A DNA stretch of 19,546 nucleotides from Motiliproteus sp036964625 (GCA_036964625.1 JBALTG010000083.1:1-19546), one strand, 5' to 3'; counted from the stretch's first letter, positions 6,720 through 15,470 are shown. Translations and numbers: made by a program. Notes: generated from the letters alone by a model not told the origin.

Positions 6720-8138
6720 TCAGCGCTTCTGCAGCGCCAGGTAGTTATCAATCCCCTGAATTTTATCTTCGGGGTGATGATTCACATAGAGCACCGCCGT
6801 CTCACTGCCCGCACAGATCTTTTCGATCAGGGCCAGCACCAGCTGCCGGTTCATATCATCCAGCCCCAGACAGGGCTCATCGAGGATCAGTAGCGGCGGA
6901 TGCTTAACCATCGCCCGGGCGATCAGCAGCAAGCGCTGGTCGCCATAGGAGAGTTTGTTGAACGGCTGATCGGCGCGATCACTCATCCCCAGCAATGCCA
7001 GCCACTGATCGGCGATCTCGCGCTGTTTAGCGCTACACTTGCTGTACAGGCCGATGCTGTCGTAGAACCCGGAGATGATCACATTGCGCAGTCCGGTGCC
7101 GACCCGGTACTCCCACTGCAGCGCGGTGGAGACGTAACCGATAAACTGCTTGATCTGCCAGATACTCTCGCCACTGCCACGCTGGAAGCCAAACACCTTG
7201 ATATCGTTGCTGTAGCACTGCGGATGGTCGCCGGTAATCAACGACAACAGCCCGGTTTTACCACTGCCGTTGGGACCGCTGAGCTGCCAGTGCTGGTTGG
7301 GCTCAATGCGCCAGTCGAGCTGATCGATGATCGCATGGCCATCGTACTGGATGCTGATCGCGTTGAGCTGCACCAGTGGCTGGGTTGGATCGAGCCTGGG
7401 TATCGCGGTATCCGGATCAGCCGCAGGTACCGCCAGATCGGTAGTTTTCAGATGCAGTAACTGATACAGCTCGGCATAGGCTTTGGCGTCATCACGACGC
7501 ACCTGATGTTGCAATTCACCCTTATCGACATAGGCGATATCGGTAATAAAGTCCGGAAACTCATCGAACCGATTTAGCACCAGCACCATCGGCACCTTGT
7601 CGACCAACCCCGCCAGATGCTGCTGCAGCAGTGCCAACGTAGCGACATCCAAGCCATCAAAAGGCTCGTCCAACAGTAACAGATCGGGGTTACTGGCCAG
7701 CGCCCGGATCAGCATCACCTTACGCGACTCTCCGGTGGAGAGTTTCCTGAAGGATCGGTCCAGCAGCTCCTCAAGCACAAACTTGCCAACCAGCTCGGCG
7801 GCCAATTCGGGATCGGCGCACTCGGCATACAGGATCTCGCGTACCGGCGTGCCTGCGCTGATCACATCCAGAATATCGGCATCGTCTTTCTTACGTTCGG
7901 CCTCGATCAGCTCTGCCTGAGCTTCAAAGGAGACCAGCCCCACCCGCGCAGGCAAACCCTCAATACTCCCGGCGAGCCGTTCGCCGACACCGGCCAGCAC
8001 CGCCGCCAGCGCAGACTTACCGGCGCCGTTGGTGCCGGTAATCACCCAGTGCTGCTCGGGTTCAATCTGCCAGTTGATGTTGCTGAGCTGAAAGCGGTCA
8101 TCGAAGTTAACCGTCAGGTTGTCTAGGCGAATAGTCAT
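6720..8138 (-). CDS. modF: ModF-like tandem ABC ATPase
   Basis: 472 aa with two ABC modules and no membrane segments. Module 1 has Walker A GTNGAGKS (35-42), signature LSTGE (133-137) and Walker B LLLLDEPFDGLD (153-164); the H-loop position reads LNRFDE, without the usual His. Module 2 has Walker A GPNGSGKT (288-295), signature LSYGD (396-400), Walker B LLILDEPCLGLD (416-427) and a normal VNHHPED. Segments such as ITGDHPQCYSND and GSGESIWQIKQFIGYVS match E. coli ModF closely. ModF is a cytoplasmic ATPase of uncertain role, named for linkage to molybdate transport in E. coli; no mod genes are seen here. It lies downstream of ilvC on the same strand, past a terminator, and ends 22 bp from the convergent hydrolase. 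Confidence 0.88.
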   Translation of the reverse strand: MTIRLDNLTVNFDDRFQLSNINWQIEPEQHWVITGTNGAGKSALAAVLAGVGERLAGSIEGLPARVGLVSFEAQAELIEAERKKDDADILDVISAGTPVREILYAECADPELAAELVGKFVLEELLDRSFRKLSTGESRKVMLIRALASNPDLLLLDEPFDGLDVATLALLQQHLAGLVDKVPMVLVLNRFDEFPDFITDIAYVDKGELQHQVRRDDAKAYAELYQLLHLKTTDLAVPAADPDTAIPRLDPTQPLVQLNAISIQYDGHAIIDQLDWRIEPNQHWQLSGPNGSGKTGLLSLITGDHPQCYSNDIKVFGFQRGSGESIWQIKQFIGYVSTALQWEYRVGTGLRNVIISGFYDSIGLYSKCSAKQREIADQWLALLGMSDRADQPFNKLSYGDQRLLLIARAMVKHPPLLILDEPCLGLDDMNRQLVLALIEKICAGSETAVLYVNHHPEDKIQGIDNYLALQKR

Positions 8139-8176
8139 GGCAGTCCGACCCGTATTGAATTCTAAAAAACGAAGTT

Positions 8177-8208
8177 AAAAAAAAGCCAGGATTAGAATCC
8201 CGGCTTTT
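8177..8208 (-). terminator. Rho-independent terminator of ilvC
   Basis: Read on the minus strand: GCCGGGAT-TCTA-ATCCTGGC (one G-U pair) followed by eight Ts (8184 down to 8177). It lies 53 bp past the ilvC stop and should separate ilvC from modF. The upstream A-run also pairs with the T-run. Confidence 0.92.
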
Positions 8209-8260
8209 AGGTGTGGTTACGCGGCGTGCACTGTAATGCAGACCGCGAAATAAGATCGCC

Positions 8261-9736
8261 TTAAACGATCTTCTTCATGTCAGCCATATGGCCGCGCAGT
8301 ACACCACCAATCGCTTCCACCGGATGGTTGCGCAGTGCCGCATTAACTTCGATCAGACGGGCGTTATCAACGCCGTTGTCGTCAATCGCCAGACCATGCC
8401 CGATCACATCGGTGTCGATCTTGGTCATAAAGTCGGCCAGCAGCGGCAGACAAGCGTGGTTGTACAGGTAGCAGCCGTATTCGGCCGTATCGGAGATGGT
8501 CGCGTTCATCTCGTACAGCTTCTTACGCGCGATCGTGTTGGCGATCAGCGGCGTCTCGTGCAGTGACTCGTAGTAAGCCGAATCTGCGATGATGCCCGCA
8601 GCGGTCATGGTCTCGAATGCAAGCTCAACACCGGCTTTAACCATCGCCACCATCAGGATGCCGTGGTCGAAGTATTCCTGCTCGGAGATCTCTACATCGC
8701 CAGCCGGAGTCTTCTCGAACGCGGTCTCGCCAGTCTCGGCACGCCAGCCCAGCAGATTAACGTCGTCGTTAGCCCAATCTGCCATCATGGTGCGGGAGAA
8801 GGTGCCATCGATGATGTCATCCTGATGCTTGTTGTACAGCGGACGCATGATCAGCTTCAGCTCTTCGGCCAGATCAAAGGCCTTGATCTTGGCTGGGTTA
8901 GACAGACGGTCCAGCATGTTGGTCACGCCGCCGTACTTCAGCGCTTCGGTGATGGTTTCCCAGCCGTACTGAATCAGCTTAGAGGCGTAGCCCGCGTCGA
9001 TACCCTTCTCGATCATCTTGTCGAAGCACAACAACGAACCGGTCTGCAGCATGCCGCAGAGGATGGTCTGCTCGCCCATCAGGTCAGATTTAACTTCGGC
9101 GATGAACGAAGACATCAACACGCCCGCCTTGTGGCCGCCGGTACCGACAGCATAAGCCTTGGCCAGCGCCAGGCCTTCACCCCTAGGATCGTTATCTTCG
9201 TGAACCGCGATCAGGGTCGGTACACCAAAACCACGTACGTATTCGTTACGCACTTCAGAACCTGGGCACTTAGGCGCGACCATGATCACGGTCAGGTCGT
9301 CACGAATCTTCATCCCTTCCTCGACGATATTAAAACCGTGCGAGTAGGACAGACACGCGTCCTGCTTCATCAACGGCATGATCGCGTTAACCACCGCGGT
9401 GTGCTGCTTGTCCGGGGTCAGGTTCAAGACCACATCGGCGGTCGGGATCAGCTCTTCGTAAGTACCGACTTTAAAACCGTTGTCACTGGCGTTTTTCCAC
9501 GACTGACGCTTCTCATCGATCGCCGCCTGACGCAGGGTGTAAGAGACATCACAGCCACTGTCGCGCAGGTTCATGCCCTGTGCCAGACCCTGAGCGCCAC
9601 AACCGATCACTACGATCTTTTTGCCTTTAAGTGCTTCAACACCGTCAGGAAACTCGGAGATATGCATGAAGCGGCACTTAGCCAGTTGCTCGAGCTGCTC
9701 ACGCAACGGTAGGGTGTTGAAGTAGTTGTTAGACAT
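8261..9736 (-). CDS. ilvC: ketol-acid reductoisomerase, class II
   Basis: 491 aa, the same length as E. coli IlvC. It catalyses the Mg- and NADPH-dependent isomerisation and reduction of acetolactate or acetohydroxybutyrate, the second common step of valine and isoleucine synthesis, in the cytoplasm. N-terminus MSNNYFNTLPLREQLEQL, Rossmann motif GCGAQG (45-50), SHGFNIVEEG, VAPKCPGSEVR, and metal-binding DLMGEQTILCG are all present. The duplicated C-terminal knotted domain of class II enzymes is complete (LSNPAKIKAF; YYESLHETPLIANTIARKKLYEMN). The ATG at 9736 matches the family start and has GGAA nine bases upstream. A 17-residue upstream extension to 9787 is open but not homologous. It is transcribed alone, with its own terminator and palindromes upstream. 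Confidence 0.97.
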   Translation of the reverse strand: MSNNYFNTLPLREQLEQLAKCRFMHISEFPDGVEALKGKKIVVIGCGAQGLAQGMNLRDSGCDVSYTLRQAAIDEKRQSWKNASDNGFKVGTYEELIPTADVVLNLTPDKQHTAVVNAIMPLMKQDACLSYSHGFNIVEEGMKIRDDLTVIMVAPKCPGSEVRNEYVRGFGVPTLIAVHEDNDPRGEGLALAKAYAVGTGGHKAGVLMSSFIAEVKSDLMGEQTILCGMLQTGSLLCFDKMIEKGIDAGYASKLIQYGWETITEALKYGGVTNMLDRLSNPAKIKAFDLAEELKLIMRPLYNKHQDDIIDGTFSRTMMADWANDDVNLLGWRAETGETAFEKTPAGDVEISEQEYFDHGILMVAMVKAGVELAFETMTAAGIIADSAYYESLHETPLIANTIARKKLYEMNATISDTAEYGCYLYNHACLPLLADFMTKIDTDVIGHGLAIDDNGVDNARLIEVNAALRNHPVEAIGGVLRGHMADMKKIV

Positions 9737-10107
9737 AGCTGATAGTTCCAGTAAATAACGGGGATTCGCCGATGACGGCAAGACCAAGGTTCAAATAGGG
9801 TTAAAACGCTGCTGCGACGATCCTGATGGCGTTGCAGAACGCGCTTTCAAGACCGGATGGCGCTACTTTATAGAAGCAGCAGCCTTTCGTAAATTGATAT
9901 ATTCGCACTTTAACATTGCAATAATCGCAATAAACTTGCGCTCTGGAGTGATCCCCCTGTGGCGAAAAATCGTCGCTAAAGCCGCCTTTCTGCAGGTTTT
10001 ATCTAGGAGCCAGGCGGACTTAACGCGATACACAATGCCCTTAAAAACAAATATTCATTAATAATAACAGCACCCTGCGCGAGCAGATTGCCGCAACGCC
10101 CTCTGCG
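9737..10107. other. gene-free spacer between tesA and ilvC
   Basis: The half nearer ilvC carries the candidate operators and promoter described separately. The half nearer tesA (about 9950-10107) shows an A/T-rich stretch near 10045-10070 but no open frame, no clear tesA terminator and no RNA gene that I can recognise. Confidence 0.6.
9867..9940 (-). promoter_or_regulatory. ilvC promoter region with overlapping palindromes, candidate IlvY operator
   Basis: TTGC-AATAATC-GCAA (9916-9930) fits the LysR T-N11-A form. It overlaps a second palindrome, CGCAA-TAAAC-TTGCG (9926-9940). On the minus strand, downstream of these, are possible promoters: TTTACG (9893-9888), 15 bp, TATAAA (9872-9867), or a -10 TATATC at 9901-9896 with a poor -35. 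Operators next to or overlapping a weak -35 fit an activator-dependent promoter, as known for ilvC in E. coli. Sites and promoter are sequence inferences. Confidence 0.5.
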
Positions 10108-10767
10108 TCATCTGCCCAACAGCGGCTGCAATGCCGCCCAGCTGTTTTCAAGCAGGCGTTTCTGCGCGCGCTGGTTAGGATGCAGACCATCGGCCTGCAT
10201 CATCCCGGGCACGCCACCGACGCCGTCCAGCAGAAACGGCAGATAGGCACTCTGTGTGGCAGTCGCCGCGGTGTTAAACAGGTGGTAGAAACCCGCGCTA
10301 TAACGCGCGCCGTAGTTGGGTGGAATCCGCATCCCCAGCAGCAGCACCTGGGCACCCGCTTGCTGGCCCTGCTCGATCAAGCGTTTTAGATTCGCCTCTA
10401 TCAACCGTAATGGCGCGCCCCGCAAACCATCGTTGGCGCCCAGTTCAATCAGCAGAATCTCAGGGCTGTACTGTTGCAATAGTTGTGGCAGGCGGCTCAA
10501 CCCCCCATTGGTGGTGTCGCCGCTGATCGAGGCGTTGATCACCTCCAACCCAGCCCCTTGTTCGCCTAACCGCTGCTGCAGCAAGCTGACCCAACCCTGT
10601 TGCGGTTCCAGCCCGTAACCAGCGCTGATACTATCACCGAGAACCAATAGTACCGACGAGGGTCTACCCTTACTTGGACCCCCGACGTCATTAGCGGCCA
10701 TAGCCGACGCCATGAGTAACGGCATTAACACCACCATTAACAAGATCTGTAACCATGAGCGTTCCAA
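10108..10767 (-). CDS. tesA: TesA, thioesterase I / lysophospholipase L1 (SGNH hydrolase)
   Basis: 219 aa. Signal peptide (about 1-24, ending ASAMA), so periplasmic, as for E. coli TesA. SGNH blocks in order: GDSISAGYG (Ser46), ISGDTT (Gly83), GANDG (Asn112) and DGLHP (Asp193, His196); the active site is complete. The family cleaves acyl-CoA thioesters, lysophospholipids and some arylesters. The start codon is TTG at 10767, preceded six bases upstream by AGGAGG, a near-perfect ribosome site; no other early codon has one. Its 5' end overlaps that of the divergent ybbA by 13 bp. The tesA/ybbA divergent arrangement is also found in E. coli. Confidence 0.93.
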   Translation of the reverse strand: MERSWLQILLMVVLMPLLMASAMAANDVGGPSKGRPSSVLLVLGDSISAGYGLEPQQGWVSLLQQRLGEQGAGLEVINASISGDTTNGGLSRLPQLLQQYSPEILLIELGANDGLRGAPLRLIEANLKRLIEQGQQAGAQVLLLGMRIPPNYGARYSAGFYHLFNTAATATQSAYLPFLLDGVGGVPGMMQADGLHPNQRAQKRLLENSWAALQPLLGR

Positions 10768-11477
10768 TCGATACCTCCTCCGCTAGTTCAACCGCGATCA
10801 TCAAGGTCAGCAACCTGCACCATAGGGTCAAGGCCAAGCACGGTGAGCTGTCTATTCTCAGCGGCCTTACCCTGGAGGTCAACCCGGGTGAGAGCGTGGC
10901 GATCCTGGGTGCTTCGGGATCGGGTAAGTCGACCCTGCTGGGGTTACTGGCCGGATTGGACAGCGCCAGCAGCGGCCAGATTGAACTCAATGGCGAGTCT
11001 CTCGAGCGACTCGACGAAGATCAGCGAGCCACGCTGCGCAGCCGATGCGTGGGGTTTATATTCCAGAGCTTTCAGCTGCTGCCAGCCCTGACGGCGCTCG
11101 AAAACGTCATGCTACCGCTGGAGCTAAACGGCGAGCCGCAGGCCAGGGCCGAAGCGCGACTACTGCTGGAACGGGTTGGGCTGCAGTCCCGATTGGAGCA
11201 TACGCCGTTACAGCTCTCGGGGGGTGAGCAGCAACGGGTTGCTATCGCCCGCGCTTTTGCCGCCCGACCTTCGGTGCTGTTCGCCGACGAGCCGACCGGC
11301 AACCTCGACCGTCACACCGGCGAAAAGATCATCGAACTGCTGTTCGATCTCAATCGCGAACAGCAGTGCACCCTGATACTGGTCACCCACGACAGCCAAC
11401 TGGCCCGGCGCTGCCAGCGCCGCTTAGAACTGGTTGATGGCAAGCTGGTTGAAGAAGCACAGGCGGTCTGTTTATGA
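10755..11477 (+). CDS. ybbA: YbbA-like ABC transporter ATPase
   Basis: 240 aa, a LolD/MacB-type ATPase. Walker A GASGSGKS (52-59), Q-loop FIFQSF (Gln104), signature LSGGEQQRVAIARA (154-167), Walker B VLFADEPTGNLD (174-185) and switch His212 are all intact. It should energise the FtsX-type permease encoded by the next gene; the two overlap by four bases (ATGA). The substrate is not established; proximity to tesA suggests lipid or acyl compounds, which is inference. The ATG at 10755 has a weak ribosome site, and its first codons are complementary to the strong one of tesA. Confidence 0.93.
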   Translation: MSVPIDTSSASSTAIIKVSNLHHRVKAKHGELSILSGLTLEVNPGESVAILGASGSGKSTLLGLLAGLDSASSGQIELNGESLERLDEDQRATLRSRCVGFIFQSFQLLPALTALENVMLPLELNGEPQARAEARLLLERVGLQSRLEHTPLQLSGGEQQRVAIARAFAARPSVLFADEPTGNLDRHTGEKIIELLFDLNREQQCTLILVTHDSQLARRCQRRLELVDGKLVEEAQAVCL

Positions 11478-13981
11478 GCAAACCCGGTTTATTGTCACTG
11501 GCGCTACGGTTGCTCAAACGCGAAGTGCGCGGCGGCGAGTTACGCCTGCTGCTGATCGCGCTCTGCGTCGCGGTAACAGCAGGCTCGGCGGTAGGCTTCT
11601 TTACCGACCGGGTGGAGCGCGCGCTGCTGCGTCAGGCGAGTGAATTTCTCGGTGCGGATCTGGTATTAACCAGCGCGCGGCCGTTTCAGCGTGATCTGGC
11701 ACCGATCGTGCAGCAGCAACAGCTGCAACTCAGCCAGCAGCAGGTCTTTCCAAGCATGGTGATGCATCAGGATCAGATGCTACTAGCGAGCATCAAAGCG
11801 GTCGATGCGGACTATCCGCTCAAGGGCGCACTGCGGGTTGCTAGCCAATTAGACGGCGAGGGGCTATCCCGGCGCGATCCACCCGAGCCCGGTACCGCCT
11901 GGGTCGAAGCGCGGATTCTGGATAGCCTGGGCATCGCTGTCGGTGACAGTATCGAGGTCGGCAGCACCCGACTCAAACTGACCCACGTGTTGTTGCATGA
12001 GCCCGATCGTGGCGGCGGCCTGTACAACCTGCGTCCGCGATTGCTGATGCATCAGGACGATCTCGATGCCGCCGGGGTGATCCAGCCCGGCAGTCGGATC
12101 AATTATCGCTATCTGTTTAACGGCGCCGAGGCCGACATCGGCCGTTTCAAGGCCTGGCTCGCCGAGCGACTCCTGCCCGGGCAGCGACTGCTGGATATCC
12201 ATCAGGAAAACCCCTCGCTGGGCGGCACTCTGAGTAAGGCGCAGCGCTACCTCAACCTGTCCAGCTTGCTGGCGGTGATCATGGCCGGGGTTGCGATTGC
12301 GATGGCGGCACGCCGCTACAGCGAGCGTCACTTTGATAGCGCCGCCTTGCTACGCTGCATGGGCCAGACCCAAACCCAGATTCTGCAATTGTTCGCATTG
12401 CAGTTGTTACTGGCCGGCACCCTGACCGCCCTCATCGGCGTGGCGCTGGGCTGGCTGACCCAATACGGGCTGGTGGCGCTGCTGGGGCAACTGATGCCGA
12501 CACAGCTGCCAGGACCGGGACTGGCACCGGCGCTAATCGGCTTTGCCACCGGGATGTTGGTGCTCGCCGGATTCACCCTGCCACCGCTGCTGCGGCTGAG
12601 CCGGGTCTCGCCACTGCGGGTGCTACGACGCGAACTCGATCCGCTGCCCGCCAGTGCCTGGCTGGTCTATGGGGTGTCCGGCGGCCTGATCCTGGCGTTG
12701 CTGTGGGCCCACAGCCAGGATCTCAAACTCACCCTGCTGATCGGTGTGGGCGGCGGCATTGGCACCCTGTTGCTGGGACTACTCGGTTGGGGGCTGCTGC
12801 GCACATTGGCCAGGATCCAGGGTCCGCTGAGCTGGCGTCTGGCACTGAGCAACCTGATGCGTCGCCCCAATGCGGGTATCGGCCAGCTGATCGCCTTCAG
12901 CCTGACACTGGCGGCGATGGCACTGATTCTGTTGGTGCGCGCCGATCTGATCGATAGCTGGCAGCGCAGCCTGCCGGAGGATGCACCTAACCATTTCCTG
13001 ATCAACATCCAGCCCGATCAGGTAAAGCCCCTGAGTCAGTATCTGGATCAGCAGCAGATCCGTTTCAGCGGCCTGTACCCGATGGTGCGCGGCCGCCTCA
13101 GCCAGATCAACGGTGTCGAGGCTCAGCGCGTCCTGCCGGAAAAATCGCCGGGACGACACGCGATTAGCCGCGAACTGAACCTGACCTTTAGCGACAGCGC
13201 TTCATCCGCCAGCCTGGCGCCGGATAATAAGATTCTCGCCGGACGCTGGTGGACGGCGCAGGATCAGGGTAAGCCGCTGGTCTCGCTGGAGCAGAAGTTA
13301 GCCCGCAATCTCGGCGTGGGTGTGGGTGACCGGTTAAGTTTCGACTTCGGCCATCGCAGCATCGAGGTCGAAATCACCAGCCTGCGCAGCCTCGACTGGA
13401 ACTCGATGCGGCCCAACTTCTACGTCATCTTTCCCCCCGGCGGACTCGATGGCCTACCCGCCAACTACATTACCAGTTTTCACCTGCCCGCCGAGAGGCG
13501 CCGCGAGCTGGTCACGCTGATGAAGCAGTTCCCCACTCTGACCCTGCTGGCGGTGGAGCAGCTGCTGGGAAATATTCGCAGTATCATCGCCCAGGTCACC
13601 CTGGCGGTGGAGTATGTCCTGTTATTTGTGTTGGCAGCCGGACTGACGGTGCTGTTTGCCGCGCTCGCGTCCAGCCTTGACGAGCGGATGCGCGAAGGCG
13701 CCCTGCTGCGGACCCTGGGCGCTCGCGGACGCTTGTTGCAGCGGATGCTCGGCACCGAGTTTATCCTGCTCGGAGCCGTAGCGGGACTCGCAGCAAGCGC
13801 ACTGGTTGAGCTGCTGCGGTTCTGGCTCTATCGGCAACTGCTGCAACTCGACTACGTCCCCCACCTGGGTCTGTGGCTACTCTGTCCGCTGCTAGGCGCG
13901 CTACTGGTTGGCTGCGCCGGATGGCTCGGGACCCGCAAGCTGGTCACACTCAGTCCACTGCGCGTGCTGCGTAACGAGTGA
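11474..13981 (+). CDS. ybbP: YbbP-like ABC transporter permease, FtsX/MacB family
   Basis: 835 aa. An N-terminal membrane segment (about 22-45) is followed by a large periplasmic region with EFLGADLVLTSARPF. The first FtsX module (from ~258) has about three helices and ends LRLSRVSPLRVLRREL. Middle helices follow, then a second periplasmic region containing QVLPEKSPGRH-like and SLRSLDWNSMRPNFYVIFPPG segments. The second FtsX module ends ARKLVTLSPLRVLRNE-like at the C-terminus. SPLRVLR closing both modules is typical of this duplicated permease type. It forms an operon with ybbA (ATGA overlap) and presumably one transporter with it. Function is uncertain. Confidence 0.92.
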   Translation: MSKPGLLSLALRLLKREVRGGELRLLLIALCVAVTAGSAVGFFTDRVERALLRQASEFLGADLVLTSARPFQRDLAPIVQQQQLQLSQQQVFPSMVMHQDQMLLASIKAVDADYPLKGALRVASQLDGEGLSRRDPPEPGTAWVEARILDSLGIAVGDSIEVGSTRLKLTHVLLHEPDRGGGLYNLRPRLLMHQDDLDAAGVIQPGSRINYRYLFNGAEADIGRFKAWLAERLLPGQRLLDIHQENPSLGGTLSKAQRYLNLSSLLAVIMAGVAIAMAARRYSERHFDSAALLRCMGQTQTQILQLFALQLLLAGTLTALIGVALGWLTQYGLVALLGQLMPTQLPGPGLAPALIGFATGMLVLAGFTLPPLLRLSRVSPLRVLRRELDPLPASAWLVYGVSGGLILALLWAHSQDLKLTLLIGVGGGIGTLLLGLLGWGLLRTLARIQGPLSWRLALSNLMRRPNAGIGQLIAFSLTLAAMALILLVRADLIDSWQRSLPEDAPNHFLINIQPDQVKPLSQYLDQQQIRFSGLYPMVRGRLSQINGVEAQRVLPEKSPGRHAISRELNLTFSDSASSASLAPDNKILAGRWWTAQDQGKPLVSLEQKLARNLGVGVGDRLSFDFGHRSIEVEITSLRSLDWNSMRPNFYVIFPPGGLDGLPANYITSFHLPAERRRELVTLMKQFPTLTLLAVEQLLGNIRSIIAQVTLAVEYVLLFVLAAGLTVLFAALASSLDERMREGALLRTLGARGRLLQRMLGTEFILLGAVAGLAASALVELLRFWLYRQLLQLDYVPHLGLWLLCPLLGALLVGCAGWLGTRKLVTLSPLRVLRNE

Positions 13982-13989
13982 TCACAAGA

Positions 13990-14353
13990 CCTAATTAAAG
14001 CGATGCAGGGGTTCGTGGTTATGGAGGATCTGTGACGGCTAGAGGTCTCTCCCGGCCCGAAATCGACGTTTGCGCCCTCTCGGGCACCTCAAGGATATGC
14101 GCCGCCATATCCTTAAGAATCCTAGGCGGCCCCGACGAAACCGCCCTTCGGGTACGCGCTTCGCGCTATGAAAGCCAACCTGAGGCGGGCAAACACGACA
14201 TCCTTTCGTGCTGCCCGGCTCGGCTCCTGCCTCGCCCCTGACGGGCCTATTCCAGGCTGGCTTTCATCGGATTAGAAGGGGAATGGGGTGTTATCCTGAT
14301 ACTCATGTGGCCGTCGGTCAGCAACAACCAATGAGTACATCGCCTAATTAAAG
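13990..14353. mobile_element. possible MITE-like or repeat insertion with nested hairpins
   Basis: CCTAATTAAAG occurs at 13990-14000 and again at 14343-14353. Just inside are CGATG (14001-14005) and CATCG (14338-14342), so a 342-bp segment has short inverted ends and an 11-bp direct flank, the form left by transposition. Inside are AAGGATATG/CATATCCTT (14091-14114, perfect, 6-nt loop) and a larger structure: ATGAAAGCCAACCTG (14168) against CAGGCTGGCTTTCAT (14253), 14 of 15 pairing, enclosing GAGGC/GCCTC, CGGGCA/TGCCCG and CACGA/TCGTG. No transposase is present. A structured intergenic repeat or RNA is the alternative. The rest of 13982-14420 shows no gene. Confidence 0.4.
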
Positions 14354-14420
14354 GGCCGATGACAGAGAATCGGCACGGGCAGTCCGGGTATACGAATAAA
14401 TAATCGCTAAAAGGTTGCGC

Positions 14421-14795
14421 TTAAAAATCCCGCTCAAACGGCTCCGCGTCGATCAGCCGCTGCAGTTCGGCTAACACCTGCGCCAAACGCGCGCGTCCGG
14501 CACGATCAAACAGATAACCGCCGATACCGCTGGCCATCGGCTCGCTGTCCGGACCACCCTCGGTCAGGGCAACGCAGAGTAGTCGAATCTGCTCCAGCTC
14601 GGGATCGTGATACAACGGATAAGCGATAAACAGCTCCCAGCCACTGCGCTGAGCGCTGCCGTCAAGTACCGACTGCAGCAACTCCGCGACCTGCTGTCGG
14701 GTGGGGCGGTAGTAGCTGCTCTGACTGTGCGCCAGCACCCACACCAGCAGCCCAATCACCCCCAGCGTCAGCACAAAGGTGAGTAACAGTTCCAT
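14421..14795 (-). CDS. small membrane-anchored conserved-type protein, unknown function
   Basis: 124 aa. One N-terminal membrane helix (about 3-23, LLLTFVLTLGVIGLLVWVLA) then a soluble region rich in Leu and acidic residues, with YYRPTRQQVAELLQSVLDG and WELFIAYPLYHDPELEQIRLLC. I do not recognise a named domain. It begins 35 bp after the DUF2489 gene on the same strand, so the two are probably cotranscribed and may work together at the membrane. Confidence 0.8.
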   Translation of the reverse strand: MELLLTFVLTLGVIGLLVWVLAHSQSSYYRPTRQQVAELLQSVLDGSAQRSGWELFIAYPLYHDPELEQIRLLCVALTEGGPDSEPMASGIGGYLFDRAGRARLAQVLAELQRLIDAEPFERDF

Positions 14796-14830
14796 ACTGG
14801 ATTCGCCAGTGGACGTTCAAGTTGGCTTAG

Positions 14831-15304
14831 TTATTGCTCAAAGCGATAGCCGCTCAGCGCCTTGGCCGCGCTCACTATCGCTTCCCGGTGTTGCTGCTCC
14901 AGCTCTTCGCGTTCCCGGGTATAGTCGAAGCGCTGCTTGATCTTAAGCTTCTTCCACTCTTCCAAAATCGGCATATGTTTGGTCGCTTCGTACATCTGAT
15001 TGATGACGCTAAAGGTCTCGTGCTCGTGCAGGTAGGGGGCCAGATGATCGAGCAGTTTTTTCAGGCGGATACAGCCTTCGGTCAGTTCACACTGGCCGTC
15101 TCCCATGGCTGATGCGATCACTTTTACGCTCTCGGTCAGGTAATCACGCTGCTGCTGCGCCTTAACACGCACCTCTTCAAGCACCTGCTGCTGCGCTTTG
15201 CGTGCCTCACGCTGCGCTTTCAGCTGCCGACTGATCAGCCACACCAAGGCCGCTATAATCACCAGCCCTACCACTATCAATGCACCCTGGTACTGCTCAA
15301 GCAT
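14831..15304 (-). CDS. DUF2489 domain protein
   Basis: 157 aa. A membrane helix (about 8-25, GALIVVGLVIIAALVWLI) is followed by a charged, Gln-rich coiled-coil segment (~26-60). The DUF2489 core follows, with DGQCELTEGCIRLKKLLDHL, ATKHMPILEEWKKL and a C-terminal helix EEL..QHREAIVSAAKALSGYRFEQ. The family is of unknown function. ATG at 15304 is preferred because GGAG lies seven bases upstream; TTG at 15322 would add six residues. It heads a two-gene minus-strand unit and is divergent from the CsrB-like RNA. Confidence 0.85.
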   Translation of the reverse strand: MLEQYQGALIVVGLVIIAALVWLISRQLKAQREARKAQQQVLEEVRVKAQQQRDYLTESVKVIASAMGDGQCELTEGCIRLKKLLDHLAPYLHEHETFSVINQMYEATKHMPILEEWKKLKIKQRFDYTREREELEQQHREAIVSAAKALSGYRFEQ

Positions 15305-15391
15305 CGCTTCACTCCGTATCAATCGAAACGCTATTGTAACGATAGACCACCTGCTAGACCACGTTATCCCTTACCGCAATATTTGTGAGCG

Positions 15392-15430
15392 GGGTAAATG
15401 CCTAATTTTAAGCGATCTAGGCGTTTTACC
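15392..15430. promoter_or_regulatory. imperfect inverted repeat upstream of the CsrB-like RNA
   Basis: GGGTAAATGCCTA (15392-15404) faces TAGGCGTTTTACC (15418-15430), with one mismatch and one extra base, across a 13-nt centre. It lies 40-80 bp upstream of the first GGA hairpin, where an activator could bind. It does not match the GacA/UvrY consensus TGTAAG-N6-CTTACA. Regulator unknown. Confidence 0.3.
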
Positions 15431-15470
15431 TATTCCGTAACTTCTAACGCAACTGCACAATAGCCACATC

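Noticed and set aside
8663..9712. 349-codon open frame opposite ilvC
   Set aside because: It is a complementary-strand shadow of ilvC caused by the codon usage of a highly conserved gene.
14032..14241. 69-codon open frame in the hairpin-rich block
   Set aside because: It overlaps the strong inverted repeats, its composition follows the hairpins, and no domain is recognisable.
15323..15470. GacA/UvrY box (TGTAAG-N6-CTTACA) upstream of the CsrB-like RNA
   Set aside because: Only partial half-sites such as TGTGAG at 15384 are present, with no matching second half at the right distance.
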